From contig JIAB01000001.1 of NCBI GenBank assembly GCA_000687975.1, positions 1,240,001 to 1,304,000 of the forward strand: a DNA stretch of 64,000 nt, read 5' to 3'. Shown in pieces: positions 22,239 to 30,183 of this stretch. Under the pieces are notes generated by a model. That model did not search any database. It was given only the letters and a program-made list of their open reading frames with translations, and was not told the origin of the DNA. The position numbers and the translations under genes are program-made. This DNA is from Lachnospiraceae bacterium AC2031 (GTDB lineage Bacteria > Bacillota > Clostridia > Lachnospirales > Lachnospiraceae). Positions within the stretch are counted from its first letter, which is position 1; each line of letters begins with the position of its first letter.

Positions 22239-22446
22239 ATAATTTCCTTCCCGAACTAATATGATTTTCTCTTATCAGTTCACTGTACCTCTTGAAACAC
22301 TATCTTTCCCTCTAATTAGCGGTTTTACAATATCAAAATAAACTGCAACAACCATAATCAGACACATGATTATATATATGTACCCACAATAGAATGCATA
22401 TACTAAACCTCATGACGATATAACGCTATATAATTATATAAACCTA

Positions 22447-23127
22447 TTATAATGATTTCTTACGTATATTTTCGATATGCTGCTTCTTTACTTCCTTATT
22501 TACCTTTGTCATAGGAAGCATACTCTCATACAAAGAATCAACTTGCACCTGAGTCAAAACAGGATTTGAATCCTTAGCAACCTTCTTAATATGCTCTAAC
22601 ATTTCACGAGTATACACCACAGGCTGATCAGAGTAATTTGTAATTTTCTTCAAAGTGCCTCTATCAGAAAATACAACTATAGGATATATATTTATTGGCC
22701 TATCAGAAAATTGAGTAATTATATAATCTCTAAGCGGTTTTATATGTGACATATTTTGCTTAAGTGGATTTAGAAAACTACGTTTAGAAGATTTCCCTCT
22801 TCCTCTAGGTAGAGAAACTGTCCATTTTAAATCATTAGATTTTCCAAATATCCATCCTTTAAAATTTTTACACTCAATTACAAATAAACCAATTGTTGTG
22901 ATATATAAAACATCTATTTCTGAAGTTTCAAATTCATTTTTAGGAAGATATATATTTCTTAAGGCTTTGCCATATATACCATGCTTATCTAAACGCTTTA
23001 ATGCTCTAACAATTTGCTTTTCAAAGACTCTTCCTAATCGTTTTGGAGATGTTAAATATGAAGTAACTATAACTTCAAATGATAAAATCAACAAAAGAAT
23101 AACATATAGTTTTATAATTGGTGACAT
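22447..23127 (-). CDS. NERD-domain membrane-anchored protein
   Basis: 226 residues. N-terminal helix (IIKLYVILLLILSFEVIVTSYL), then RVFEKQIVRALKRL...SEIDVLYITTIGLFVIECKNFKGW (residues ~35-95), the nuclease-related domain with D...ExK. The rest includes PIVVFSDRG, also typical of NERD proteins. Ribosome site is weak (AGGATA). Located between two accessory genes; probably a nuclease or nucleic-acid-binding factor of the island. Confidence 0.8.
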   Translation of the reverse strand: MSPIIKLYVILLLILSFEVIVTSYLTSPKRLGRVFEKQIVRALKRLDKHGIYGKALRNIYLPKNEFETSEIDVLYITTIGLFVIECKNFKGWIFGKSNDLKWTVSLPRGRGKSSKRSFLNPLKQNMSHIKPLRDYIITQFSDRPINIYPIVVFSDRGTLKKITNYSDQPVVYTREMLEHIKKVAKDSNPVLTQVQVDSLYESMLPMTKVNKEVKKQHIENIRKKSL

Positions 23128-23148
23128 ATCTATATCCTATATTTTAAA

Positions 23149-25023
23149 TTAAAACACTTTTTTCATAACACCATTCTTGAATACAACTTTTGATAATTCT
23201 TGAACGCTTCCTGCGTTTTCATTATCAAAACTTATTGAAACTGTGTCTTTTGTTTCATTTAAAATTTCTCCATAACCAAACTTATTATGATATACTCGAT
23301 TACTCTTCTTAATAGCATTTTTATAATGCCACCTCATATATTTTCTCATAGATTCATTCATATCTAGTTTAAAATCTTCATTCAGATCTAATATTCGTCT
23401 ATCAGATTCGGATATCGCCTCTGATATTTGTATAGAGCCATTTTCATCAAATGTAATAATACCTTTATCAAATAATGCATCATGCATCGCACATAACAGT
23501 AATCCATTATTTGAATCCAGCTTTTCATTACTATCTTCACAAACGCTCCATGGTTTTATGTGGCTTGCATATAAAAGATTCTTATTCATTAATCCACATA
23601 TAACACAACAACCATCTCGTTGTATTAGTTTATCTCTAAAATATCCTTGACCTATTCTAGCCCTAGCAAGAATCTGTTTTTCCGTTTCTTTAAGATTATC
23701 TTTTTTTTCTAGTTCATTGCAATAATCAATATCATCATTAACTTCTTTATTTATGCTTACTCTCATCTCTTTTAGATATTTGAGTACTTTTTCTCTAAAG
23801 TCTTTATCTTCTTTTGCATACCAGATATTACTCTGACCAAATCCAACATCTCCGGATTTCTTAACACGTGGTACTATAAAACCTCGATGATTGGGGGGAA
23901 TAAGATAAGCATGATTTGAATCTGTACTTATGTTATAACACCATCTCTCATTATCCCTTGCTAATTCAATATAATTTCTATAAACAGTTGCATTCTCATA
24001 CCAACCTATAATAACGGTCTCTTTATCTATATCTCGTGCACAAAAAACCACAACTACATTATCTATATAATCTTTGTTTTCATACTGACCATCTATTTTT
24101 TCAATGTGTAATTCATTTGATTTTTTGTCTGTATGTTTTGTTTCGACAAATCCATACATTTTATCTTGAATCTGCAAGAAATTATACTTTTCAAAACCAT
24201 CTCCAGTATTTTTTATATATTTACCACCATTAACAGGTTTATCAGTTGATGTTATTCCGCTATAATACTTCATATATGCAATATTACAGAATAATATTCT
24301 CTGTACATTGACACCTAAGGAATCATCTAAAACACTGTCTTTTCTTTCTCGGAATAGTTTCATGTTCTTTATTAGTTTATCAAGCTCCTCAAAAGATATA
24401 TTTGAACTATAATCGTATGAATTATTCGATGATGAGAAATTGCAACTATATCCTAATCCTTCAATAAATGCCCTTTCTTCTTTATTAAATCCATAATAAG
24501 AACATAAAGAATTAAATAAATTAATTATTTTTTTTGAATCCTTTCTATAGTCATCAAGCAACTTGATTTCACTGACTGGATTACCCAGTAAACGAACTTT
24601 TGATGCAACTTTTATATACAAATGATTACAATGTTCCACATTAAAAGTAGCAAAAGCACCAACAAATTGATATGGACTTTTACTATCAGTTTTTGCAAAT
24701 ACTAATCTTACAGCACTAATGTCATGTTTTCCTTCATCAACCCAATCACTTGTTCTTTCTTTTTCAGCGATTTCATAAATAAGATTACCATCAGAAGTAA
24801 TACCATTATCCCACAAAGAACTGTTACCAAAAAATTTAGGCATCCAAACAAAAAACTTATCATCAGTATTTGCTCCATTAAATGTTTCGCCTTTTTTCTG
24901 AGGATAAGAAGCCATAAAATAATGAGACTTGTTTGTACCAAAGCAGTCATTTAATACATCCACATTGGTTCTAAAGCGACACCTATCATCATCTGAATCC
25001 AACACTCCTTTGTTGTACAACAT
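23149..25023 (-). CDS. HNH endonuclease with large N-terminal domain
   Basis: 624 residues from MLYNKGVLDSDDD; GGAGGGGAG lies 4 bases upstream (the longer reading begins at TTG within that site). Residues ~455-545 hold the HNH nuclease: CVICG...LYASHIKPW...NGLLLCAMHDALFDKG. The ~430-residue N-terminus is unrecognised and may read DNA or a modification. After the HNH a short basic tail follows. Fits a restriction-type endonuclease; the stop is 21 bases ahead of the NERD gene, suggesting one transcript. Confidence 0.78.
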   Translation of the reverse strand: MLYNKGVLDSDDDRCRFRTNVDVLNDCFGTNKSHYFMASYPQKKGETFNGANTDDKFFVWMPKFFGNSSLWDNGITSDGNLIYEIAEKERTSDWVDEGKHDISAVRLVFAKTDSKSPYQFVGAFATFNVEHCNHLYIKVASKVRLLGNPVSEIKLLDDYRKDSKKIINLFNSLCSYYGFNKEERAFIEGLGYSCNFSSSNNSYDYSSNISFEELDKLIKNMKLFRERKDSVLDDSLGVNVQRILFCNIAYMKYYSGITSTDKPVNGGKYIKNTGDGFEKYNFLQIQDKMYGFVETKHTDKKSNELHIEKIDGQYENKDYIDNVVVVFCARDIDKETVIIGWYENATVYRNYIELARDNERWCYNISTDSNHAYLIPPNHRGFIVPRVKKSGDVGFGQSNIWYAKEDKDFREKVLKYLKEMRVSINKEVNDDIDYCNELEKKDNLKETEKQILARARIGQGYFRDKLIQRDGCCVICGLMNKNLLYASHIKPWSVCEDSNEKLDSNNGLLLCAMHDALFDKGIITFDENGSIQISEAISESDRRILDLNEDFKLDMNESMRKYMRWHYKNAIKKSNRVYHNKFGYGEILNETKDTVSISFDNENAGSVQELSKVVFKNGVMKKVF

Positions 25024-25095
25024 TGTACTCCCCTCCAATTAGATTATGTGTATTAATACTATATGAATCAAAACACAACACAAATTCAAAGAACA

Positions 25096-26385
25096 CTATT
25101 TATTTCGATTCGCCGCATTATAGATTTTTTTGTATAGCAAAAATGGTTCTTTCCAATTCTCGTAAAACCTCATAATTGAGCCCATTGAAGGAAGACCATT
25201 TTTAGTTAAGTCCTTAGACTTCGGAATATCATTTCCATCAAAAACCCATTTATGTATTGCATCATCTATATCTTTTTTTGTATATGATGCTTTTTTATTA
25301 TTTATAAATCTAATTCCAGTAACAGAACAGAAGTTTTCGAAGGAACCATATCTTTTATATATGGTACCTGATTTATATGGAAACGATTCAAAAAATATCT
25401 TTCTAGACTCAACTACTCGTTCTTTATCACCAAAAAAATCATCAACAGCTTTTTCAATTTCTTCTATCGATATATATTTTGAAGAATCATTAACTGGAGC
25501 CCCAATAATTCTTTGATAATTGTTAATAGTACCAAAATATTTGTATATTACTTTTGATGTCGGTAAACCATTTGCTGCTTTGAGATCCTTTTCATTAAGA
25601 CTTCCGTTCTTTTTTACAAAAGGTTTTCCACTCGATATAATTTCTTCTTTTGTCCAAACCTTGTAAATATTCTCAATTCCCAATACTTCTTTTTTAAACA
25701 ACGAAAATGACTTATATTCAGAATAATACTTAAGAATACAAGGATATGAAGGCAAACCATTTTTCTTTTTCAGATCTTTTTCACTTACATTTCCATTAAC
25801 ATTTACATATTCAATTAATACTTGTTTTATTCTTTCTCTTGACCAATTTAATGATAAATCCTCTATACCAAAAGCTTTCTTCAATGAATTTAAATCACCG
25901 TAATACTCACGAACATACCAAACCGAAGGTAATTTATTATATGAACGAGTAAAGTCAACCTTATGTATATCACCTTTCAAGTTAATAAAGTTTTGAATCA
26001 TATTATCAAATTCTTCTTTAGAAAGCTTTTGGGAATTATCGTATTTCTCATTGATTACCACATCATCTATATTAGATGTATTATCTATTAATTCATCACT
26101 TAATATGGAACCAGAAAGAAAACGTTTTGCTTTTTCCTCAAGCATAAAATCATGAAGTTCTTTATCATTTTTACGAAGATTACAATCACTACACAGAATT
26201 TGACAATTCTCAAGTGTAGACTTTCCACCTTTGGCAAATGGATAAATATGATCAAAATGACATTCATCAATAGATTTTAATTTGTTTTTACAAGCTTCAC
26301 AACAGATTGAACCATCATAGGTCTTAAGGTTATTTTTAATAACTTCAAGTTTGATAGAATCCGAAAACTCTCTATTATTTCCCAT
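25096..26385 (-). CDS. HNH protein with homing-endonuclease-associated repeats
   Basis: 429 residues. N-terminal HNH: CCEACKNKLKSIDECHFDHI then YPFAKGG and NCQILCSDCN (residues ~25-75). From ~150 on, about four to five repeats of ~60-70 residues share GLPS...YYG....L..AFGI-type cores, like the HNH-associated repeat (PF18780-type) that contacts DNA. Start M at GGAG+9. Its first codon lies about 380 bases from the next gene. It could be a homing or defence nuclease; low GC favours transfer. Confidence 0.78.
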   Translation of the reverse strand: MGNNREFSDSIKLEVIKNNLKTYDGSICCEACKNKLKSIDECHFDHIYPFAKGGKSTLENCQILCSDCNLRKNDKELHDFMLEEKAKRFLSGSILSDELIDNTSNIDDVVINEKYDNSQKLSKEEFDNMIQNFINLKGDIHKVDFTRSYNKLPSVWYVREYYGDLNSLKKAFGIEDLSLNWSRERIKQVLIEYVNVNGNVSEKDLKKKNGLPSYPCILKYYSEYKSFSLFKKEVLGIENIYKVWTKEEIISSGKPFVKKNGSLNEKDLKAANGLPTSKVIYKYFGTINNYQRIIGAPVNDSSKYISIEEIEKAVDDFFGDKERVVESRKIFFESFPYKSGTIYKRYGSFENFCSVTGIRFINNKKASYTKKDIDDAIHKWVFDGNDIPKSKDLTKNGLPSMGSIMRFYENWKEPFLLYKKIYNAANRNK

Positions 26386-26504
26386 TACCATTCACTCCTA
26401 ATTTCATTACTATCTAATAAGTCCCAATATTCATTCCATTTATATTTGTTAATCTGTCATATGACCTTCTTTGATTAATTGTTTTATCTTTTCACTGTCA
26501 TGTA

Positions 26505-27079
26505 TTACCACGTAAATTTTTTAGAAATCAGTTCTTTCATTTCCTTCTTCACTTTTTCCGGACTTTTGATCACCACATTTCCTTCCAACGCTATCACCCA
26601 TGCCAGGAACTGACTGTTCACCGCGACGTCGACGCTCACCGTGAAGTGCTCATCGTCCACCGGGCGTAGGGACACGTCCTTGCCGAACTGATCTATGATG
26701 ACATTTGCCATATCATTTTTGCAGAGCAGGGTTACTGTCTGGACCTCGCCGCCGTTCATCCTGAAGTACTGCTCGTTGTACTTCGCTTTGTCCAGGCGCC
26801 CATACTCCGTCTTACCCTTCCGCTTGATGTCCGCCACCTCGAATCCCCTGGTGCCGCAATAGTAATACGTCTTCCCAAACTCCTGATACTTGTTGATATC
26901 TATTCCAAAAGCTGAAGAGCAGACAGATCGTCATATATACTTTTACGCTGCGCTTCAATGTCATACTTCGCGAGTTCGTTAATAATCTGAGGCATAGTAA
27001 GCATATGTGAATCATCTGTCTGCTCTTGCATTATTTTAGCCAAATATAATAGTTTCAGTTTTTGATTTTTACCCCTCAT
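26505..27079 (-). pseudogene. Frameshifted WYL-domain transcriptional regulator
   Basis: An N-terminal winged-helix part (MRGKNQKLKLLYLAKI, then MPQIINELAKYDI and SIYDDLSALQ) starts at 27079 after AAGGAGCAA. It runs into a stop (TTTTGGAATAG, near 26903). In the next frame the sequence continues naturally with GIDINKYQEFGKTYYYCGTRG and FEVADIKRKG, ending in a WYL-type C-terminal domain at 26505. Restoring one base near 26903-26912 would give one protein of about 190 residues. Such regulators bind nucleic-acid ligands and often sit in defence loci. A sequencing error cannot be excluded. Confidence 0.82.
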
Positions 27080-27291
27080 ATCTATTGCTCCTTATCCCCA
27101 TATACAAACAATAGAAACTATGGAGTATTATACCACATTTTAGGTGTATTATAAACGGGACAAGTGCAATAAATCCCTTACATTTCTGATGATTTTCTGT
27201 TACATCACCACTCGGAGCCTCAACCAGCTTCATTCCTCTAGAATATAAAAGCCAGCGGATAAAACCGCTGGCTTTGTAATTCTACAAATAT

Positions 27292-28098
27292 TTAGTTTTG
27301 TTCATCAATGATGCCGTATTCCACCATAAGTTGATGTTGAAACTCTTTATCTTCCGTGGATTTCCTCAAATCATCTATTCGATCATCAGCAATAAGTTTT
27401 TGAGTTAATAAATTGAGTCTTTCTGTAGTAGCCTCAGTTGCTTCTTTTGCAGCTTGCTTCGCCGTCGCTTTTGCATATTCTTCAACTGTCATAAGCTTAT
27501 TTCTCCATCTCTTATCTTTTCGAACTTCTTTAACAGCATCGTCAAGATCTTGAGTTAAGTCATCATTTACAGTTCCATTGTCTATGTACTCTAGGAAGTT
27601 CTTGAGCGGCTTAGGGATATCATCCATTGTTCCTTTTGTATTAAGGAAAATCTTAGTTGTGTGATCATCCAAAGAAATGTCCGTATCCTGCAGACATCGG
27701 TTTTCAAATGTATAAAGATGCCTTCCGCATTTAAACTCATCGAATGTACATATGAATATTATAATACTATTTTTTAATTCTGAATAGTCCTGACCTTTTT
27801 CAAGAAGCTCGATGTCGATCATATCCTGGTAATACCTGCATCTTCGAGGCAAATCCTCGTAAATGCCATTCTGCAGTTCCACATCATATGCAGTGTCTTC
27901 ACTCTCACAATAGATATCAAGTCTGATACTTTTTAAGACGACATCTTCATCGACGCTAACTTCAGAATCAATATAATTAATCTCGCTTATCTTCTTATTC
28001 AGGATTCTTTCCAAACATTTTTTACAAAGCTCCGGGCGTTTCATAACGATGTTGAACATCGCATTATTCTTCAAAGTTATACTATTTATATCAACCAT
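27292..28098 (-). CDS. Rpn-family PD-(D/E)XK nuclease/transposase-like protein
   Basis: 268 residues. N-terminal MVDINSITLKNNAMFNIVMK, then RLDIYCESEDTAYDVELQ (D...ExQ, residues ~57-75), matching the PD-(D/E)XK nuclease family transposase/Rpn group that is abundant in Lachnospiraceae. The C-terminus is a charged coiled coil. Usually a recombination-promoting DNase in known homologues (RpnA). AAGGAGG ribosome site. Single gene. Confidence 0.85.
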   Translation of the reverse strand: MVDINSITLKNNAMFNIVMKRPELCKKCLERILNKKISEINYIDSEVSVDEDVVLKSIRLDIYCESEDTAYDVELQNGIYEDLPRRCRYYQDMIDIELLEKGQDYSELKNSIIIFICTFDEFKCGRHLYTFENRCLQDTDISLDDHTTKIFLNTKGTMDDIPKPLKNFLEYIDNGTVNDDLTQDLDDAVKEVRKDKRWRNKLMTVEEYAKATAKQAAKEATEATTERLNLLTQKLIADDRIDDLRKSTEDKEFQHQLMVEYGIIDEQN

Positions 28099-28194
28099 AT
28101 TTTAAACCTCCTTAGTTAACATAATACCAACAAATACGTATACACAAAATTAACTTGGAGGCCCGCGAAGCCTTATAAATACTAATAAAGCAAC

Positions 28195-28244
28195 AAAAAA
28201 CGGGATACCGCGGCCGTACCAATCAGGTACAACCACGATATCCC
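28195..28244 (-). terminator. Terminator after hsp20
   Basis: GGGATATCGTGG/CCGCGGTATCCC with an inner TGTACC/GGTACG stem, then GTTTTTTG. The trailing TTTTTTGTTGCTTTA is shared with the terminator at 15785. Confidence 0.88.
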
Positions 28245-28256
28245 ATTAATTACATA

Positions 28257-28703
28257 TTATCCTTCAATGGCTATATACTGTTTTTCTGGAAGTTTTTCTG
28301 TTTCATTCTTTGGAATTGAAAGCTTTAGCACTCCATCCTCGAACTTAGCCTTTACATCTTCCTGTTTAACTGCATCTCCTACATAGAAGCTTCTCTGCAT
28401 AGCACCTGCATAACGTTCCTGACGGATAATCTTGCCTTTCTTGTCTTTCTCATCCTTATCAAGTCCCTTTGCAGCACTTACTGACAGATAACCATTTTCA
28501 AGCGTGAGCTTAATCTCATCTTTCTTAAATCCTGGCAAATCAATGTCCAGTTCGTACTTGTCATCATGCTCATGCACATCCGTCTTCATGACCTGTGCAG
28601 CTCGTTTTCCATAAAGCTTGCGGTCAACATCTCCGAAATCAAACCTTGGAAAATCCATCCAATCATCCAATAAGTTTTCTCCAAAAATACTAGGTAGTAA
28701 CAT
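28257..28703 (-). CDS. hsp20: Small heat shock protein, Hsp20/alpha-crystallin family
   Basis: 148 residues. The alpha-crystallin domain spans ~40-145, with DIDLPGFKKDEIKLTLENG and the signature DGVLKLSIPKNE near the end. It is an ATP-independent holdase that prevents aggregation of heat-damaged proteins. Regulation is visible: a CIRCE operator overlaps the promoter (28829-28855). AGGAGG ribosome site. N-terminal FGENLLDDWMDFPRF resembles Clostridium Hsp18. Confidence 0.95.
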   Translation of the reverse strand: MLLPSIFGENLLDDWMDFPRFDFGDVDRKLYGKRAAQVMKTDVHEHDDKYELDIDLPGFKKDEIKLTLENGYLSVSAAKGLDKDEKDKKGKIIRQERYAGAMQRSFYVGDAVKQEDVKAKFEDGVLKLSIPKNETEKLPEKQYIAIEG

Positions 28704-28812
28704 AAGTCATTCCTCCTTCTCAAGAAAAATATAATTAAATAAGTTTCATGAGCAAGGGAAGGAGCGTTTGGATTCTTTATCGGAATCTTCTCTATTCCTT
28801 TGTTCTGACTAT

Positions 28813-28841
28813 GTTATAGCACTATTTGTTAGCACTGTCAA
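28813..28841 (-). promoter_or_regulatory. hsp20 promoter
   Basis: TTGACA (28836-28841) and TATAAC (28813-28818) with 17 bases between; the -35 box is embedded in the CIRCE operator. Confidence 0.85.
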
Positions 28842-28855
28842 GAGGTGAGTGCTAA
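28829..28855 (-). promoter_or_regulatory. CIRCE operator (HrcA site)
   Basis: TTAGCACTG-N9-GAGTGCTAA, one base off the consensus TTAGCACTC-N9-GAGTGCTAA. It predicts repression of hsp20 by HrcA. The distal half overlaps the stop codon of the upstream HD gene. Confidence 0.93.
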
Positions 28856-29445
28856 TTATTTTTTATTTCCTCATTAAGAATATCTTCGGTTGCTGCCATA
28901 GCTCGAAGCGTCAATTCTAGTAATTTATCAAGATCCCAACCAAGTTGCTCAGCACCTCTCTCTATAACTTCTCTGGAACAACCAGCTGCAAAGCCTTTAC
29001 TCTTATATTTTTTCTTAAGAGATTTCAGTTCCATATCCTTAGTACTCTTGGAAGGTCTCATAAGAGCAGCTGCACCGATAAGACCAGTTAGTTCATCTGC
29101 AGCAAATAAAACCTTTTCCATTTCTCTAGTCGGCTCTACATCAATAGTCACACCATTACCAACTGTTATTCCATATCCATGTGAACATACAGCATGAATT
29201 ATATCATCACTAACACCACCTTCTCTTAGAAGCTCTGGCGCCTTTAAGCAATGTTCATCTGGGTATAATTCAAAATCTATATCATGAAGAAGTCCAACAA
29301 TTCCCCAATATTCTGCTTCTTCACCATATCCCAGTTCCTCTGCATACCATTTCATCACAGCTTCAACAGTTAACGCATGCTGAATATGAAAGGATTCCTT
29401 ATTATACTTCTTTAAAAGTGAAAAAGCTTCTTCTCTTGATATCAT
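28852..29445 (-). CDS. HD-superfamily hydrolase
   Basis: 197 residues. SFHIQHALTVEAVM (His ~19/22), GLLHDIDFELYPDEH (His-Asp ~53), CSHGYG (~87) and FAADELTGLI (~114) reproduce the HD metal site. Its stop codon lies in the CIRCE operator of hsp20. It ends a small operon with the two Cys-rich proteins upstream (5-base gap). Substrate unknown. Confidence 0.8.
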   Translation of the reverse strand: MISREEAFSLLKKYNKESFHIQHALTVEAVMKWYAEELGYGEEAEYWGIVGLLHDIDFELYPDEHCLKAPELLREGGVSDDIIHAVCSHGYGITVGNGVTIDVEPTREMEKVLFAADELTGLIGAAALMRPSKSTKDMELKSLKKKYKSKGFAAGCSREVIERGAEQLGWDLDKLLELTLRAMAATEDILNEEIKNN

Positions 29446-29450
29446 TTATC

Positions 29451-29675
29451 TTATCCCTTTACCCTTCCTGCAATATACTCTGCATTTATTTCTCTTAGTT
29501 CCTTTTCTCCGTCAATATATGGCTGATAGAATGTTTCTGTCCTTCCACCACCTATATTATCACATCCATTACAAAACTGACATTCCTGCCCGCATACCTC
29601 TAAAGATTTATTGACTATCCGAATTCTTTCTTCTCTGGTCGTGTCTTTTATCAAAATCGATTTTATACCTTCCAT
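29451..29675 (-). CDS. Small Cys-rich protein, paralogue 1
   Basis: 74 residues. Start ATGGAAGG; a GTG two codons earlier is possible. The core CGQECQFCNGC supplies CxxxCxxCxxC, then ...YIDGEKELREINAEYIAG. The Cys pattern could hold a metal. Its tail aligns with that of the next gene (YIDGxxxxxxIxxxY), so the two are paralogues. Function unknown; the operon continues into the HD hydrolase. Confidence 0.7.
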   Translation of the reverse strand: MEGIKSILIKDTTREERIRIVNKSLEVCGQECQFCNGCDNIGGGRTETFYQPYIDGEKELREINAEYIAGRVKG

Positions 29676-29702
29676 AATCACTACCGCCTTCCTTTATTCG
29701 AA

Positions 29703-29912
29703 CTACCGATAATCATTTGTTATATCCTGAAAATCACGAACGCCATCTATATAATCCTTATATACTAGCAGCGGATCCTGATTTTTATACATCGCACATA
29801 TTCCACAGCTGTCACAGTCACTTATACATTTAAATCTATCTTTAATATAGGATTCTCTTTCTTCTTTAGTAGAATCTTTAATATCAGGAATCATAGTTTT
29901 ATCCTCTGCCAT
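29703..29912 (-). CDS. Small Cys-rich protein, paralogue 2
   Basis: 69 residues. CISDCDSCGIC (CxxxCxxCxxC) and YKDYIDGVRDFQDITNDY match the downstream paralogue; both begin with IKDSTKEER/IKDTTREER-like lines. No good ribosome site is seen, only an AT-rich leader. It heads the three-gene unit with the HD protein. Confidence 0.7.
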   Translation of the reverse strand: MAEDKTMIPDIKDSTKEERESYIKDRFKCISDCDSCGICAMYKNQDPLLVYKDYIDGVRDFQDITNDYR

Positions 29913-30020
29913 AAAATTATATCTTTAGTATCAGACTATAATTGTTATTTTTTATAATATCACACGTTTTCTTCTTATAACAGAATGATATATATACATA
30001 AAAACTATATATAATTATAA

Positions 30021-30060
30021 GAAAAGCACTTTCCAAAACGTTTTGTTTCAGAAAGTGCTT
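30021..30060 (-). terminator. Terminator after lysS (AAGCACTTTC type)
   Basis: AAGCACTTTC pairs with GAAAGTGCTT followed by TTCTTAT. The stem is nearly the same as at 4272-4312, though the loops differ. It lies about 125 bases after lysS. Confidence 0.75.
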
Positions 30061-30183
30061 AGTAATCAGTGTTCACTATCTCGGTTTTATAAGTGTTTCA
30101 TAACCATATTATCGGGTACTTACCCATACCAAATTGGTACACAAGCGGTTATAAATGTCTGTAAACCCTTGAAAATAAAGGAT

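Noticed and set aside
19347-26385. Classical type I or type III restriction system
   Set aside because: No methyltransferase motif (DPPY, NPPY or FxGxG) is present in any of the neighbouring genes.
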